Source: Gnetum montanum (taxonomy: Eukaryota > Streptophyta > Gnetopsida > Gnetales > Gnetaceae). From it: DNA of 64,000 nucleotides. The notes under the pieces are model-generated. The model had not been told where the DNA came from, searched no databases, and saw nothing but the letters and a program-made list of their open reading frames with translations. Positions 11,026 through 23,539 of the stretch are shown here, in pieces (the stretch's first letter is position 1; every line of letters begins with the position of its first letter). Where the stretch lies: positions 648,614-712,613 of the forward strand of contig MNCI01003467.1 in assembly GCA_015680685.1 (NCBI GenBank). Reading direction: 5' to 3'. Both the position numbers and the translations under genes were made by a program.

Positions 11026-13690
11026 TATTTCTAAATATATATTAAATTTAATACCATTTTTTTACCTTGTTTCACCTAATTTACTATGTTTTATTTTATT
11101 TTTACTCAAATTTATCTCATCTTTAACATTATTTTACTAAGTTTTACCCTACCTTTGCCTCATGGTGACTCTACCAAATTAAGTAGACCACATAGCATGA
11201 CCCACCAAGGCCTTAAACTAGTAATATAGCTTGCTAAGACCTAAAACTAGCAAAAATGTAACATTATTTGAATACACTATACCATTACTTAGCATTTCTT
11301 AGACCTTGGTTGACTTGAATTGACATTAATTGATGATCTTTGACATCAACATAGCCTTGATTAACCTTATTTAATACCATTTTATATGGTATTGATCCTC
11401 ATTTGGCCTTATATTACATACTCTAGCCTTTGTTTCACCCTGTTTACTTTAACCTACCCCTTATAACCTTTATTGACCACATTTAAACTTTGTTTGACCC
11501 TTAATTTAATATGTTTTGACTCATTTAAGCATTATTATTAACGTATTAATACATTATTTTTTACATTATTTTAAAAATTTATTACACTAGTGCCACTTGA
11601 TGTGCTTATGTTATCATGCAGGATGAAGCTAGGAGAATGGAGAAGAAAACCTGACTAGCCTTAAAGCCTTAGTAAATCCCTTTTGTGATGTTGTTAGGCT
11701 GAATTAACCTTATGTACCTAAACCTTAAGCACTAAAACCATTATATTACATAGCCATAACATTCTAAAGTAACCTAATGACCATAAAAATTAAAGCTAGA
11801 AACATCACAGAGGATCCCCTAGTCAAAGTTCCCATCTAAGACCATAATGGTGAGGAGAAAACACATCAAACCAAGTTCATCACCAAAAATTAAACTTGAT
11901 CATAATCACATCAAACCCTTATTATGCAACATTAAAGCCATCACATAGCCCTGATGTCATCTAACACTCATATGTTTGCTTGTAGTATTATTTATCATTG
12001 TTGACAAGTTGCAACAAAACACCAATGTTGATGACTTTGATTATCTACAACAAGCAAGCTTGCATGCTCTATCTTTCTTGTCTTGGTTGGGACAATAAAA
12101 AAACTACAAAACTTTTTAAATTTTATGCACATCACAAAAATGTCTTTATGTTGTACTAATGATGACCTATTATGGCCTGGTTTGCTACTTGTCTCATGTA
12201 GCCTTATGCATTACATTTTAACAACATGCTTTCTTTGCCTGGTTTTCTTATTCTCTTGGAGTTGTGCTTGTAGGGTGAAGCTTGGAGTCATTGAAAATGT
12301 GTAACTAATCATGGTAGTAAGTAACCACATGACCTCAAAGTGTAAGATTCAGTGACTTTGTCCTACTATGTCAAGAGTGCTTGCTTCACATCATCCATTG
12401 AACCCAACCCCATGACCTAATTATAAGCTTCCTTACCCTTGAGTAATAATGCTAATCAATGTCTGACATTCATGCATTATGGTCATGTGACGTCTCCTTT
12501 GTCATGCTCCACCATTTAGTTTGCTGGGTGTAACACACCTCATTTAGTATGAAAACAAAGTGAAACTAGCATTGGCAAAGAAACCTAATGAATGTATTAC
12601 CACAACAAAAAAAGGGAGGAAACAAACTGCCAAGAAGCTAGAATGGCCAATGAAGACCAAAAGAACACGTTTATAGCTCCAAACATGCAAAAGGGATGAG
12701 CATAGAGGCCAAAGAAACCTTGGAGCAAGATGTTGGGATCTCAAACACATTCATTGAATGACCAACATCTCAAAACATGAAGTGCCAAAACCTATTGATG
12801 GACCAACATGTCAATGTAATAGCCATGATGTCAACTATTGTAGGGAGTGATTTCTACTACAAAATCTCTACAATTTAATGAACAAGTTGAAGAGGAGAGC
12901 TGTAAGTTGATTTTCAAATGGCAATTTGTTGCAATAATTTTTCTAGAGGCTCTAGAAGAATAGATACCCTTTGTGCCAACATAGTATATTGTCTTCCCAG
13001 TACATTTGAAAGGATGACAAGTGGTAAATCTCTTAAGAACAAAAGTTTCAAGGTAGTAGGAATGATTAATCCTTGAACATTGTTAAGTAATGGATACTTA
13101 AACAGTAACTATGAGAACCTCTAGAAAGCATAACAACAACAATAATAAGTAGCAAGTGGAGCAACTTCTCAAGAAGGCACAAACAACTCATATCTCTACC
13201 AAAAAGAATAAATGAGTATAAAAAGAGAAAATACTAAAAGAAGTAAATCCAAAAGACTCCATTAAGAGACTTCATTAATTGAAATATTAATTAAGTAAGG
13301 ATTCCTCTATCATTCCTCCTTCTAATTATTAGACATCTATTGATCAAGAATGTTTCCAAGGGATCCTAATTATAGATAGAGATGTCCTAGCTCAAAGCCA
13401 TTAATTGTTGAACATGATGAAAAATGCTCATGTTCTTAGGATCTATATGGATACTATATCTTTTGAGATTCATAGGGATATAGGGGCATAAAATTATTTG
13501 TTGAAAATTTATATTCCTTATGCCTACAAATGGTCAAATAATTCTATTATCTTAGAAGAATTATTAGAAACTTGTAACAAAAATCCCCATGCTATAATTT
13601 AGGAATGAGTGAGATATTAACTTAAAATTCATAAGCTAAATGTTTTAAATAATTATAAATGGGTGAAAGTGGGTGTCTATATGTATATAG
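11026..13690. other. Non-coding DNA
   Basis: AT-rich sequence with scattered TTTGAC/TTTACC/CTTTG words on the plus strand (11040-11560), then ordinary-looking intergenic DNA. Small frames at 12083-12304 (plus) and 12544-12750 (minus) show no recognisable motif and I do not call them genes. Confidence 0.5.
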
Positions 13691-13722
13691 ACTCTATGCT
13701 ACATTATTATAAATTGAGGTAG

Positions 13723-14300
13723 GAGTTCGAGAAGAGAGACATAACTAAGATGATATCTATGGAGAAGATTTCATTGATGAAAGTGGAGAAATAGCTCTTG
13801 GATATTAAGTTTGAAAACCTATTGAAAATGTGCAAGAACATGAAGAGTAAATAGAGTAATTTTAAGGAAGAAGTGATTAGCTATAAGAGGAATATTCAGC
13901 TAAATATTGAGGCTTTACATGCTTTTGGGATAGCCTTAACCATAATAACAACAACTACATCAAATGAAGCTAAGAAGTTGAAGAAGAAAAAATCTTTTCT
14001 TGAATCTATGATTTTATTCCTTATGTAGGAAAATAAGGATTTAACAAAACAAGAAAAGTGCTGGTAATTGATATTTCTACTACCCAACAAACTATTGATG
14101 AAGCCAAGGTTAGAATATATTCTACGTAAATTAAAGCTGAGAAGCTATAGAAGGAATTGTAGTTGGAAACACAAATAGCTATGAAGCTTAAGAAGCAATT
14201 ACAAAGTACACAAGATTAACTAAAGGAGCATAAACTATAAGTTTTACATCCACTTCCAACCTCAACCAATTCTTTAATTAGTACTTTTGAAGTTACGCAC
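13723..14300 (+). pseudogene. Decayed coiled-coil ORF, probably from a retroelement
   Basis: Reading from 13723, the frame gives EFEKRDITKMISMEKISLM, then KKLKKKKSFLESMILFLM, broken by TAG stops. From about 14060 a neighbouring frame continues with DISTTQQTIDEAKVRIYS and ETQIAMKLKKQLQSTQD. The Lys/Glu/Leu heptad-like content suggests a long coiled coil. Most stops are TAG or TAA where Gln would suit the pattern. Similar coiled-coil sequences lie in the LTR elements at 23.5-25.4 kb and 27-28 kb, so it is probably the same kind of Gag-like protein, but no Gag motif or nearby LTR is visible. Confidence 0.45.
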
Positions 14301-15775
14301 TCACTTCAAATTTTTACAGACCCATCCATACGCAATCACTTCAAATTTTTAAAGACCCATCCACTAATACTAAAATTATAGAATGCACTACAAATGATGT
14401 ATTGAAAGATTTTAAAATTTCTATTGTAAGTTATGCAATAGTCCTACGATCAGTTGTTACTGAGAGTAATATTTATTCCATCACCTATCAATCCACAATG
14501 TTTGATCAAAGATGTATTTTGTTTGGTAATAATGAAGTGTTTTTTAGTTCTTTCTTTGCATAAAATCTCATTTTCTTTTCTAAGGAATTTGTTGGTGAAG
14601 GAGAGTAATTGTTATGCAAGTGTTGGGTATTTCATGATTGGCCACTATGAAGTATTCTTACACTTCACATATCATTAAATGATCCACTTACTAACTTTAT
14701 TAAAGAAAATCAGAAATGTAAATTACTAAACTAATGTTTGAAGAAAAATGTTAGTATTAAATATATAATCATTAGTTTCATATCCATAATATTTAAGAGA
14801 ATGTAATTCTTAACTAATTACAAGGAGTGCAACATATCATGGGAACCATCATAGCTTTCTACAAAGTATAAATGAGAGTAAAACTTAAACTACAATGTGT
14901 GTGTGTTGAAGACTTAAGAAATAAGTAAAATAAAGAAATCCTCAAAGTAAGAAAAGAAGTCATGTTCTAATGATATGGAATAATAGTGAACAAAACAAAG
15001 GTGATTTAATTCCAAGCCATTCATAACTTAGAACCTTGCAAATAATTCAAAATGATTGTATGGTAAAAAGAAGATAGAAGTAGTTCTATTTGTAGAACTA
15101 GTAAAAAGATATTGTAAAAGACATAATGACATAACTTCTATGACATAGTTCCATGTTCCTAAAGAAAAGAAGAAGATTTAATAGGTACCATTCATAACAT
15201 GGTCTAGGTTTCTTAAAGAAGACATGAAGAATATCTGGTAGAACTACAAGTGATGGTGAAGTTAAGTCAATAATGAATTAATATGGTATGAGGAATGCAA
15301 AGCTAAGTTTACTATAAATCTTAGTGAAGAATAAGAGAAAAATGTGAAGGTAGGTGAATTAGGACCTTAGAGAAGAATAATAGAAAAACATGATACTAAG
15401 TGATTTAGGAACTTAGTAAAGAATGAAAGACTTATCATAGGACTGAAACAAGTTATTCATAATTTAATATAGAACTAAGAAAAATAGCTAGAGATGATAG
15501 TCCTAGCAATGAGTGTTACACATTCCGAAGATTGGAAGAACATGACATATTATAAAAAATACATTCATGTTATGAATTAAATGAAAATAATTAGGAATAT
15601 TGATTGAAACCCTAAGTTTAATGTTCTTAGTTAATTAGAGGTTACTTGGTATCATTAACATTATAACCCTATAATAATAAGTATTTCATTTATATTTCTT
15701 TCATTTTTTTAGTTTTCTAGATGTAATTTTTTTTATTTTCTTTCACATATTTAAACTACTTTTTTAAAAATAAAT
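14301..15775. other. AT-rich non-coding DNA
   Basis: No gene pattern. The 14,850-15,520 stretch is purine-rich on the plus strand (AAGAAGA, GAAAGA, AGGAATG words) and has loosely repeating phrases such as 'gaacttag...aagaatgaaaga', but no clear period. Confidence 0.5.
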
Positions 15776-16116
15776 TATAGGTAAGAAAGATATTAGACAC
15801 CAAAATTGACTAACGAAAAGAAATAAATTTGAGAGGATACTATTATGTTTCAGTAGTATGCAAAGCCAATTTTAAAAGTCTTAACAAATTATTGTAAAAT
15901 GATTAAGATTTACTCATTACGCAAAGATTTTGATGTGTATAAAGATTTAAACTGAAAATTCTTAAATGATATTAGGTTTTCTGATAAGTTGCTTTGAATC
16001 TTGAAGATGATGATAACTTCATATAATGTACAAAAAACAAATTTTGTATGACTTCTTCATGCATCACTCACTCAGTACAAGTTGATAATAGTTATCCTCT
16101 ATATTCATGATTCAAA

Positions 16117-16358
16117 TTTTTGCTTCAACATAAGCATACATGAAGTTATACAAGTGTATTTTCCTCCCTCTAAGTAAATTAAGTAATTAACTACAAAAAA
16201 TGCACAAAATTTATTTTTATAAATTAAGCTTATTTTGAAGTATTTTTGCTTCAACATAAGCATACATGAAGTTATACAAGTGTATTTTCCTCCCTCTAAG
16301 TAAATTAAGTAATTAACTACAAAAGATGCACAAAATTTATTTTTATAAATTAAGTTTA
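16117..16358. repeat. Recent tandem duplication, period 126 bp
   Basis: Two nearly identical units begin TTTTTGCTTCAACATAAGC at 16117 and 16243. Only a few differences are visible over about 118 bp (for example AAAAAA versus AAAAGA, AAGCTT versus AAGTTT), so the duplication is young compared with the divergence between R1 copies. The minus-strand 89-codon frame across it is just the repeat read twice. Confidence 0.92.
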
Positions 16359-16748
16359 TTATGATTTTAATCATATTTATTTATGTTTGAGAAATCATAA
16401 AGGTAACTATTTCTTGAAAGCAAAGAAAGTAATGTTTGATTGTAGTAATAAATAATAATGTTGAATCAAGTCTAGATTTATGGAACTTGGACACTTGTCG
16501 GAACAAGAGGGCTTAAAAGAAATTAGTGTTTTACTTTTTTTAAAAAAAGATAAAAAGTACTTTTAATAAATCAAAATTTAAAAATAGACATGAAATTATA
16601 TGTATAGATACAAAAATTGATAATATAGAAGTAATCGACATGGAACATATAACATGGCATGATGATTGGCTCTAAGAAAATCTTGTCATATTCATAGATT
16701 CTTGGTTTGGTAGCTTGGAAAAGAAATAACGATGTAAAATAAGATATA

Positions 16749-16911
16749 ACATAACAATGAGGTATTAGCCTAGAGGAAAGACTTTTGACTTGGAAACTCT
16801 AGGTTATGGGTTTGATTCCTATGGGCAATGATGAGTTATAAAATTATTTATAGAGTATATATCTTGGGATGTACCTATATTTAAGCATCCCTTAACTAAA
16901 AAGAAAAGAAA
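16749..16911 (+). mobile_element. tRNA-derived SINE-like element
   Basis: The 5' part looks like the internal RNA polymerase III promoter of a tRNA-related SINE: an A-box-like TAGCCTAGAGGAA near 16768 and a B-box-like GGGTTTGATTCC near 16808, about 40 bp apart as in tRNA genes (B-box consensus GGTTCGANNCC). The sequence ends in an A/G-rich tail (AAAAAGAAAAGAAAAAG). The direct repeat AAGATAT at 16741-16747 and 16912-16918 flanks it as a target-site duplication. The paralogous repeat copy lacks the insert at the matching point (around 22590), which supports the boundaries. It is too long and imperfect to be a tRNA gene. Family name not determined. Confidence 0.75.
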
Positions 16912-17000
16912 AAGATATGAATTTACCAAAGAGAGAAAAAAGAAGAAGAAATTAGCAAAATCATAGCAACATCTTTATGGATGAATAAAATCATCAATCT

Positions 17001-18730
17001 AAAAGTAAAAATAAACTGAAGAAGAAAGAACCCCAACCTATTAATCAGAATACTAGTATAATCAAAATCTTTTATAACATTATATTTCAAAAATCAAAAG
17101 CAACTGAAATCCTACATATAGTCTCATGAAACATATTATCCGTGGAAAACAATTCATAGACTTTGTAGATAGTGGATGTAGGAACTCCATTTAGAACTAA
17201 GGGTTAGAAAGTGTAGAGCCTTCACATGTTAATATCCACTACCTTTAATGAAGGCTACATATACATCACCATCAATCTTCATGATTTTCATTCTTTTACC
17301 ATCATCCAAGTTGGAACATTAAATACTATTAATGTAGCCTTTTAGAGAAGTACTCTAGCATAACCACAATGTATCATGCTTTTCACCTAAGCATAGCATA
17401 AGATAAATATTCTTTAGCATTAAATGCCTTCATGTACCTTCTACAAATCATCTTTGAGTCTTAGCCAAATCATTAATAGCCATCACCTTTTTGATTTTTA
17501 GAAAGCTAGAAATCCAACAAATAGCATAACAACCATCATTCCATTTAAGAATATAGTAGAACTATGATAAATTTGATTCTATTCAACAATGGCAATGGGA
17601 ATACCTTATGTTGTTCGGAGGCTTTAGGAAGCCTTTGGTTTCTATCCAACCAAGCCTACCATTGTGGTACTAGTAGTGCTTTAGCCGAGTGCTAAAATGA
17701 AGCACCATAAACACTATGTAATATATTTTTTATTGCTCAACCTCTAGGTGACACCACATGGCACATGGATTTAGATGATGCTATTCTTTATTTCAAGGGG
17801 AAGTACTCATTTTAGTAGCTACTTCCAATCAATGCCAATGCCATGGGTCACATGGTTGCTAAAATTGAGAGTTTTGTATATACAAAGAAACTTGTGAGAC
17901 TCATTAGTGGTAGGATTATCCATAAAAAGCTTCCATGACTCACTAGGTTATTTAAGAAATAGCAGTACAATGCTCCCAGTTGATGTTGCAATCATTACAT
18001 TAGTGCCTTGTGGAAAAGTATTTGCTCTTGTAATGTTGTTATGTATGTTGATAAGGTTTGCTCCATTCGAGGTGGATATAAGCAACCGTGTGCCCATGAA
18101 TGGAAGTTTCAGTTTGTATGACATTAGCTCCAAAATATTTCTTTCTTATTTGTTCAAACTCATGAATGGTGCAATAGATGAAATTTCAAGGTGTTAGAAT
18201 ATTTTATTTTTGCTTCACCATAGAGGTTGTCCCAACTTGCTCTTTCTCAGCCTTTCATGGCTATTAATCCTTTGTTATTTATGAATTTCTCCCTGTGTTC
18301 CCCTTTTCTTTGTTGCACAAATTTTGAAACATCATTGTACATTCATGCAGTAAACTCTAGATTTGAATGACTAAAAATATGGATGAACGTAAATGAAATT
18401 TAATCCACTAGAAATGTAATAATTAAACATAGTTCAAAACATTAAAATATTTACTATTTACTAATTACTTATGTGAGATACATTCACGAAACTTATCTTA
18501 ACGTTAAGACTATTTCTGATCTTGAACAAGCTTTCGTATACTAATATTAATTTTTATTAGCATCTATATAGTTAAAGGTTTAGTCAAATATTTTCAAAAA
18601 ATATTTATTAACAATTAATATTTATTCAATGAATGCAAAACATAGGTGCAACATAACAATGCTCACACAACAACTGAAACTTATAACCTATCACATATAA
18701 AACAACACAATAACATGAATACTAGTAGAT
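17001..18730. other. Non-coding DNA with a possible protease scrap
   Basis: Around 17130-17190 the plus strand reads RGKQFIDFVDSGCRNSI, reminiscent of a Ty3 protease active-site segment (LIDSG..N.I), but what follows does not continue as protease. Open frames at 17907-18197 (plus, 96 codons) and 17948-18133 (minus) show no motif I recognise. I call nothing here. Confidence 0.35.
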
Positions 18731-18734
18731 AAGT

Positions 18735-18780
18735 ATGTATGTATGTGTGTGTTTGTGTATATATATATATATATATATAT
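18735..18780. repeat. (TATG)n/(TG)n/(TA)n compound microsatellite
   Basis: GTATGTATGTATG runs into GTGTGTTTGTG and then about eleven TA dinucleotides. Confidence 0.9.
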
Positions 18781-20970
18781 CCATATGTTTAGAAGTTCTT
18801 TGAAGCATATTTTAAAACGATAAAAAAATTTGGTTATCCCACTAATTAAAAATAAATGGTTGATAAAAAATCTTCAAACTAGTTTAAATTAGAAAATTTC
18901 AATAAAAGTAGATACAAGTAGATAGTAATATAGATGAAATTAACACCATAGTCCTAAATCTATATCATAAAGTATAATGAAGATATAAATTTTGGAGATC
19001 TAAATATAATGGAACTACCTTTTTAACATTGCTAAAAAAGATTTGTAGTTATAAATTCCAAGGCTACGCTCACAGTAGAATGTATCTTAATTGCTAGGAA
19101 ATATTTTCAAGAGCAAGAACAATAGACTGATGGAATCAATAGTTATTTTAAAGTAGCATGCTTTGGGTGCCAAAAAATAAGGTAAACAATGTGAAAAATA
19201 ATTTATGATAGAAATATTAATAAGTAACATAAAAGACTCCACAGAAATCCAAAGAGCATGGTGTAGTTACTTCTTACTTTGTATTCGTAGATTTTCTTTT
19301 ATATTATATAAAAGTGTCTACACAAAAAGCATTACTCTTTGCTAGTTACATGCCCTTGTAATTTGTTCATAAGGAATTAGAACTATGTAGTTCAAAAAGT
19401 TGATGGCTTAGTGGCACAAGATCTATTCAAAAAGATGAAAGTGAAGGTGAATATCTTTTGACTCACCTATAAGACTTTTCCTTTGGTACTACAAAAGGGA
19501 AAGAGAAAACTAAGATTCTTAATGGTAGATCAAAAAATAATTTGTAAAGCCACCAAAAATACAAATAGAAGAAACAACTAGGTTTGGTTGGAGTAACAAA
19601 AAGTAAAGCATAGTAGAAATTGATAAATATATATTACCATCTAATCACACCTCACTAATGCAAAGCACAAAGTCATAATATAAATTTAAAAGAGAAGTTA
19701 AATTTAGGCCTACAAGCTAAATTAAAATACATAAATGTTGTTAGTTAACGTTAATAGTTGGAAGACAAACAAAAAACTTTGGATACTATAAAGTTTATTT
19801 TTCATAAATATAATTGTGAAAGACAATAAGAAAAATTAGGTATATGAAATAAGAATAGTATTTTCATATCAATAAAAAATATAAATAGTGGTTACAAGAA
19901 TAATATTACTTTTTATTATTCTAACCATTCATTTCTTTTATTTTGTAATACTTGTGATTATCACCATGTGACCAATTTGAAGTTTAACTAAGTTGAAAAG
20001 AAATATTATTTAGTGAGGCAACTCATTTGTATATATCTTTATTGTGATTGATAATGTCTACTTAAGTTTTAGTGTTGGCAAGAATTTATGTTTTGATAAT
20101 ACATTTTAAATATAATAATTAGTGAAACAAATCATATCAAATTATTATTAAATTAAACATTTTGATATTAAACTTACCTTTTTTTAGTTAATTTTCATTG
20201 TTAAGAAGAATGTGGAAACCATCCATAGAAAGATCCTTTTAGAGAACAATCTTTGAAATCCTTTTTAGATAAATTAGCTAAGAAACCTATAAATTTTAAA
20301 ACCAATTAAGATAAAGTTTTTGACTTTATAAGATCCAATTTCTATTGCTAAGTAGGCTAAAAGTATTTGCTTATTAAATTTATGCTTATATAGCTTTCAT
20401 TATGGCCAATATAATAACATAATCTTGAATATCATCCATATAATAAAAGATATGTTAAAAATAACATTTATCTTACCTGTATTAAGAGTAATAATAGATG
20501 AATATGCTTTTCGAATCTATTTTTCTTAAGAAAAATCTATCTACTTTAAGAACAGTTAAAAATCTATTCTTTTGTCCTAAAAAAATAAAATGAAATTCAC
20601 AACATAAAGTTGGGACGACCTATTTAATGAACATCTATTTTTTTCTAGTAGAATAAACCTAAGCGTAGTAGATACATATCTTGTTGACTACATATGTAGC
20701 CATATAAGCTCTCCTTGTGCATGCAAATTTGTTGATATATTTGGGATGGGATTGCAAAACTATAACAAAACAATGTTTTTTATTTGGACTCAAGTTAAAA
20801 ATTGGAAGATAAGAATGCATGTCAAAGAAAAAATTTTTGATAGAAACTTACATGAACTCCATTTTAAAAAATAATTTTTTTCCTAAAAATCCAAAAACAT
20901 ATGAGGGAAAATTTGGATAAATCCATAGAGGTTGAGATCAATGCTACCAAAATAATTAGTAAGATTTATA
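18781..20970. other. AT-rich non-coding DNA
   Basis: No coding pattern on either strand. The base composition and phrase style match the R1/R2 repeat surroundings, but I could not align it to another part of the window. Confidence 0.5.
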
Positions 20971-20974
20971 GACA

Positions 20975-21430
20975 AAAAAAATTGAATATATGTAGAATAT
21001 TTTAAGTGGATAGAACACATATAGCAGTGAATTTAGAATCCTATTGAAAGAAGCTCACTTATGCCTTGAAAATTCTAACTTTAGCACTAGTAAAATAAAG
21101 AAAATCTAGTCATGTTCATAGATCATTGATTTGATAGCATGTAAAGGACATAATCACATATGAATATATATGTATTTGAAAAAGGAAAAAAAAAACATTA
21201 ACAACATCAAAGTAACATATGTTAGTAAAAAACACATAGATTTAGAACAATGTCATGAAAAATTAATTAATATTTACAAATAAAGAGAAATAAAATTGTA
21301 GTAGAGAATTTTAAGCGAAGAAAGACTTATAGCTATTTTAGAATCTTGTTTGAACATCTTTGTTGATGCTTTAAAAATTATAACTTAACCCTAATGAAGT
21401 AAAGAAGATTGAAGCTTTCTAGACCAAGTT
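20975..21430. repeat. Diverged tandem pair R2, spacing about 305 bp
   Basis: 20990-21165 and 21295-21430 share, in order, GAATATTTTAAGTGGATAGA / GAGAATTTTAAGCGAAGAAA, TTTAGAATC.TATTGAA / TTTAGAATCTTGTTTGAA, GCCTTGAAAATTCTAACTT / GCTTTAAAAATTATAACTT and AGTAAAATAAAGAA / TGAAGTAAAGAAG. The tail of the first (TTCATAGATCATTGATTTG) also resembles the R1 tail (TTCATAGATTCTTGGTTTG), so R2 is probably a distant relative of R1. Confidence 0.55.
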
Positions 21431-21759
21431 CTTTTTCCTATATGAGTATTTAGTGAATTTTTGATACATCATTCCCTTTGTCAATTTTATCATCATAAAC
21501 ATGTATGCATGTCATGCCTTGGTTCAAGCATTCATTTTGAGCCATGTAAATCCTTATTTTTCCTTTATCCTCCTCAAAAAAGTAGTGCATTCACCTAATC
21601 TTTTAAAATTAGATTTGCAAGTATTTCATTTTTCTTCATCGTGTTATATCTCTTTCAATTTTTAATTCTTTCATATGTAAATTGTTTTATTTTTGCTTTC
21701 CATATTTTTCAAAAAGTTTTTGATGATACCTTTCCCTAAAATTATACGTAATAATGATA

Positions 21760-22649
21760 TTAGATATGAGGTGTTACTAAGTTTGAAATAAATTTGATTT
21801 ATGGAAACAAAAAAATTTAAGGGGATAATACTATGTATGGATAATATGAAAAGCCAATTTTAATAGTTTTAATGAAACAATGTAAAATTGATTAACATTA
21901 CTTATTGTATAAAGAATTCAATGTATACAAAGATTTAAAATAAATATCTTGAATAGTTTTTGGTCTAGTAATAAGTTGCTTGAAATCTTGAAGAAAAACA
22001 TAACTTCATATTATGCATAGAATCTAAATTTTATTTGACTTCTTCACTCATCACTCAATAGAAATTAATAACAATTACACTTTGTATTCATCATTTAAAT
22101 TTCTTCTTCAACTTCAACATACAAGAATTTATATAAGCATATCTACCTTCATTTAGCAAATTAACTAAATAACTATAGAAAATCCACAAATTTTTTATTG
22201 TTCAAGATTTCTTAGAAATGATCATAACTATTGTCTAGAAGTCAAGAAAGTAACACTTAATTCTAGTAATGAGCACTAACATTAAATTAAGTTTAGATTT
22301 AAAGGTCATGTTTTCCTATTGGGAAGAAAAGTCTTGAAAGAAATTTATGTTTTTCTTGTAAATAGATAAATATTATCTTGAATGGATCTAAGTTTAAATT
22401 AGACATGACATGATATGTGTACATATAGAACTTGTGATTAAGAAGTAATAAACCTACAACATATAACATGACAGGATGATAGTATATGTGTATTGAAGAA
22501 TGTATCCACTTTAGATAACTTTCAAAAAATATTGTTATAATTACATATTCTAGGTTTGGTAGCTTGAAAAGGGAACAATGATGCCAAACAAGATACCACT
22601 TGGAAAAGGATTAAAAAATAGCAAAATCATAGTAACATCTTTAAGGGTA
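21760..22649. repeat. Dispersed noncoding repeat R1, copy 2 (SINE-free; cut by an LTR)
   Basis: Diverged partner of 15780-17000 in the same orientation. It lacks the 126-bp duplication and the SINE. Its similarity to copy 1 stops abruptly after AACATCTTTAA(g)GG, exactly where the LTR begins at 22650, so the LTR element appears to have inserted into this copy. Confidence 0.75.
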
Positions 22650-23539
22650 TGATGAGCAATGGAGCATCCAACACTCTACCATACAAGTCACGAGTGTTCA
22701 CACATGATCAGATTGTAATCCGTGGATGGAAAATGTTATTATGCTAAGGGTTGATATTAGGTTCATGATCATTGTCTTCCCACTTTGAGCTAGTGAAGTG
22801 CAAGTGTATGGTTTAGCTCTTAGTGAGGTGTATGATGAACTAATGTTGTCAGGCTCATTTTACTCCTAAGCATGAACATAATGAAAACAAAGTAAATTGC
22901 TAAGTCTAACTAATAACAAGAAGGTAAATCTATTCTAGCCTATAATGATGAGCATTAGGTCTTGGTTTACCATACATGCCTTGGGCTCATGTAACCATTA
23001 TTGGGTTACCAAGAATTACACTACTAGGAGAACTAACCACTAACACTACTGGGATTACCAAACGATTGCACTTAAGCACTTGAAACTATTCGTACTCGTT
23101 CTGCTTTATTAATGAACAAAGAAAGTAAAGTACTTTGAAAATGTAAAGAGTTAACTAAGTAAATATGAAAATTAATCTAAGTAGAATAGTAAACTAAGTG
23201 GATGCTATAATGATGAGAAGCAATCCTAATCTTTATTTCTAATCATGAGTTATGCCCAAGTACATTTCAGTTGAATAAAGATTTCACACAATTGCTAAAC
23301 ATCATATCGTGAGCGTTCACTTTATCACTAACTATGAAAACAAATTACAAGAGTTCTTCTAAGGGTAGAATGAAAAAGTTATGGATTGTATGCCTAAGTT
23401 TTAGTATTTATAGGACTGCACACATCTTGAGACATCGCATCAATGATGGCATAACATGGGTTATGAAATCATATCTACAACATGGTTGCTACGATATCGT
23501 AGATATGATGTTGCAATGCAACAAAAATTGACATTATCA
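22650..23539 (-). mobile_element. LTR, TGATGAG family, old diverged member (minus orientation)
   Basis: Reading plus, it begins TGATGAGCAATGGAGCATCC and ends TTATCA, followed by a decayed complement of the family's polypurine tract (TGTCCTCATGAC) and CTTGTCCTTGAGTT, which in other copies is CTCATCCTCGAGTTCC. Shared internal landmarks are GTCTTCCCA near 22770, GGGATTACCAA near 23050, CGTACTCGTTC near 23092, a TATAAATA box on the minus strand (23412-23405) and the perfect palindrome CTACGATATCGTAG (23489-23502) where copy C has its palindromes. So its 5' end in element sense is at 23539. It is a 3' LTR whose internal region lies to the right. Confidence 0.75.

Larger units (their letters stand above)
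15780..17000. repeat. Dispersed noncoding repeat R1, copy 1 (interrupted by a SINE)
   Basis: This segment aligns by eye along its length with 21760-22649 in the same orientation: shared blocks include GCAAAGCCAATTTTAA / GAAAAGCCAATTTTAA, ATAAGTTGCTTTGAATCTTG / ATAAGTTGCTTGAAATCTTG, TGACTTCTTCATGCATCACT / TGACTTCTTCACTCATCACT, GGTTTGGTAGCTTG in both, and AGCAAAATCATAG.AACATCTTTA in both. There is no conserved open frame and I do not recognise the family. Copy 1 carries a 126-bp internal tandem duplication and a 163-bp SINE that copy 2 lacks. Confidence 0.75.

Noticed and set aside
16749-16911. Functional tRNA gene
   Set aside because: A and B boxes are present but no cloverleaf with acceptor stem can be formed, and it has a SINE-type tail and target duplication.
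17907-18197. 96-codon plus frame and overlapping 61-codon minus frame as a host gene
   Set aside because: No motif, no flanking exons or conserved splice pattern; length is within chance for this composition.
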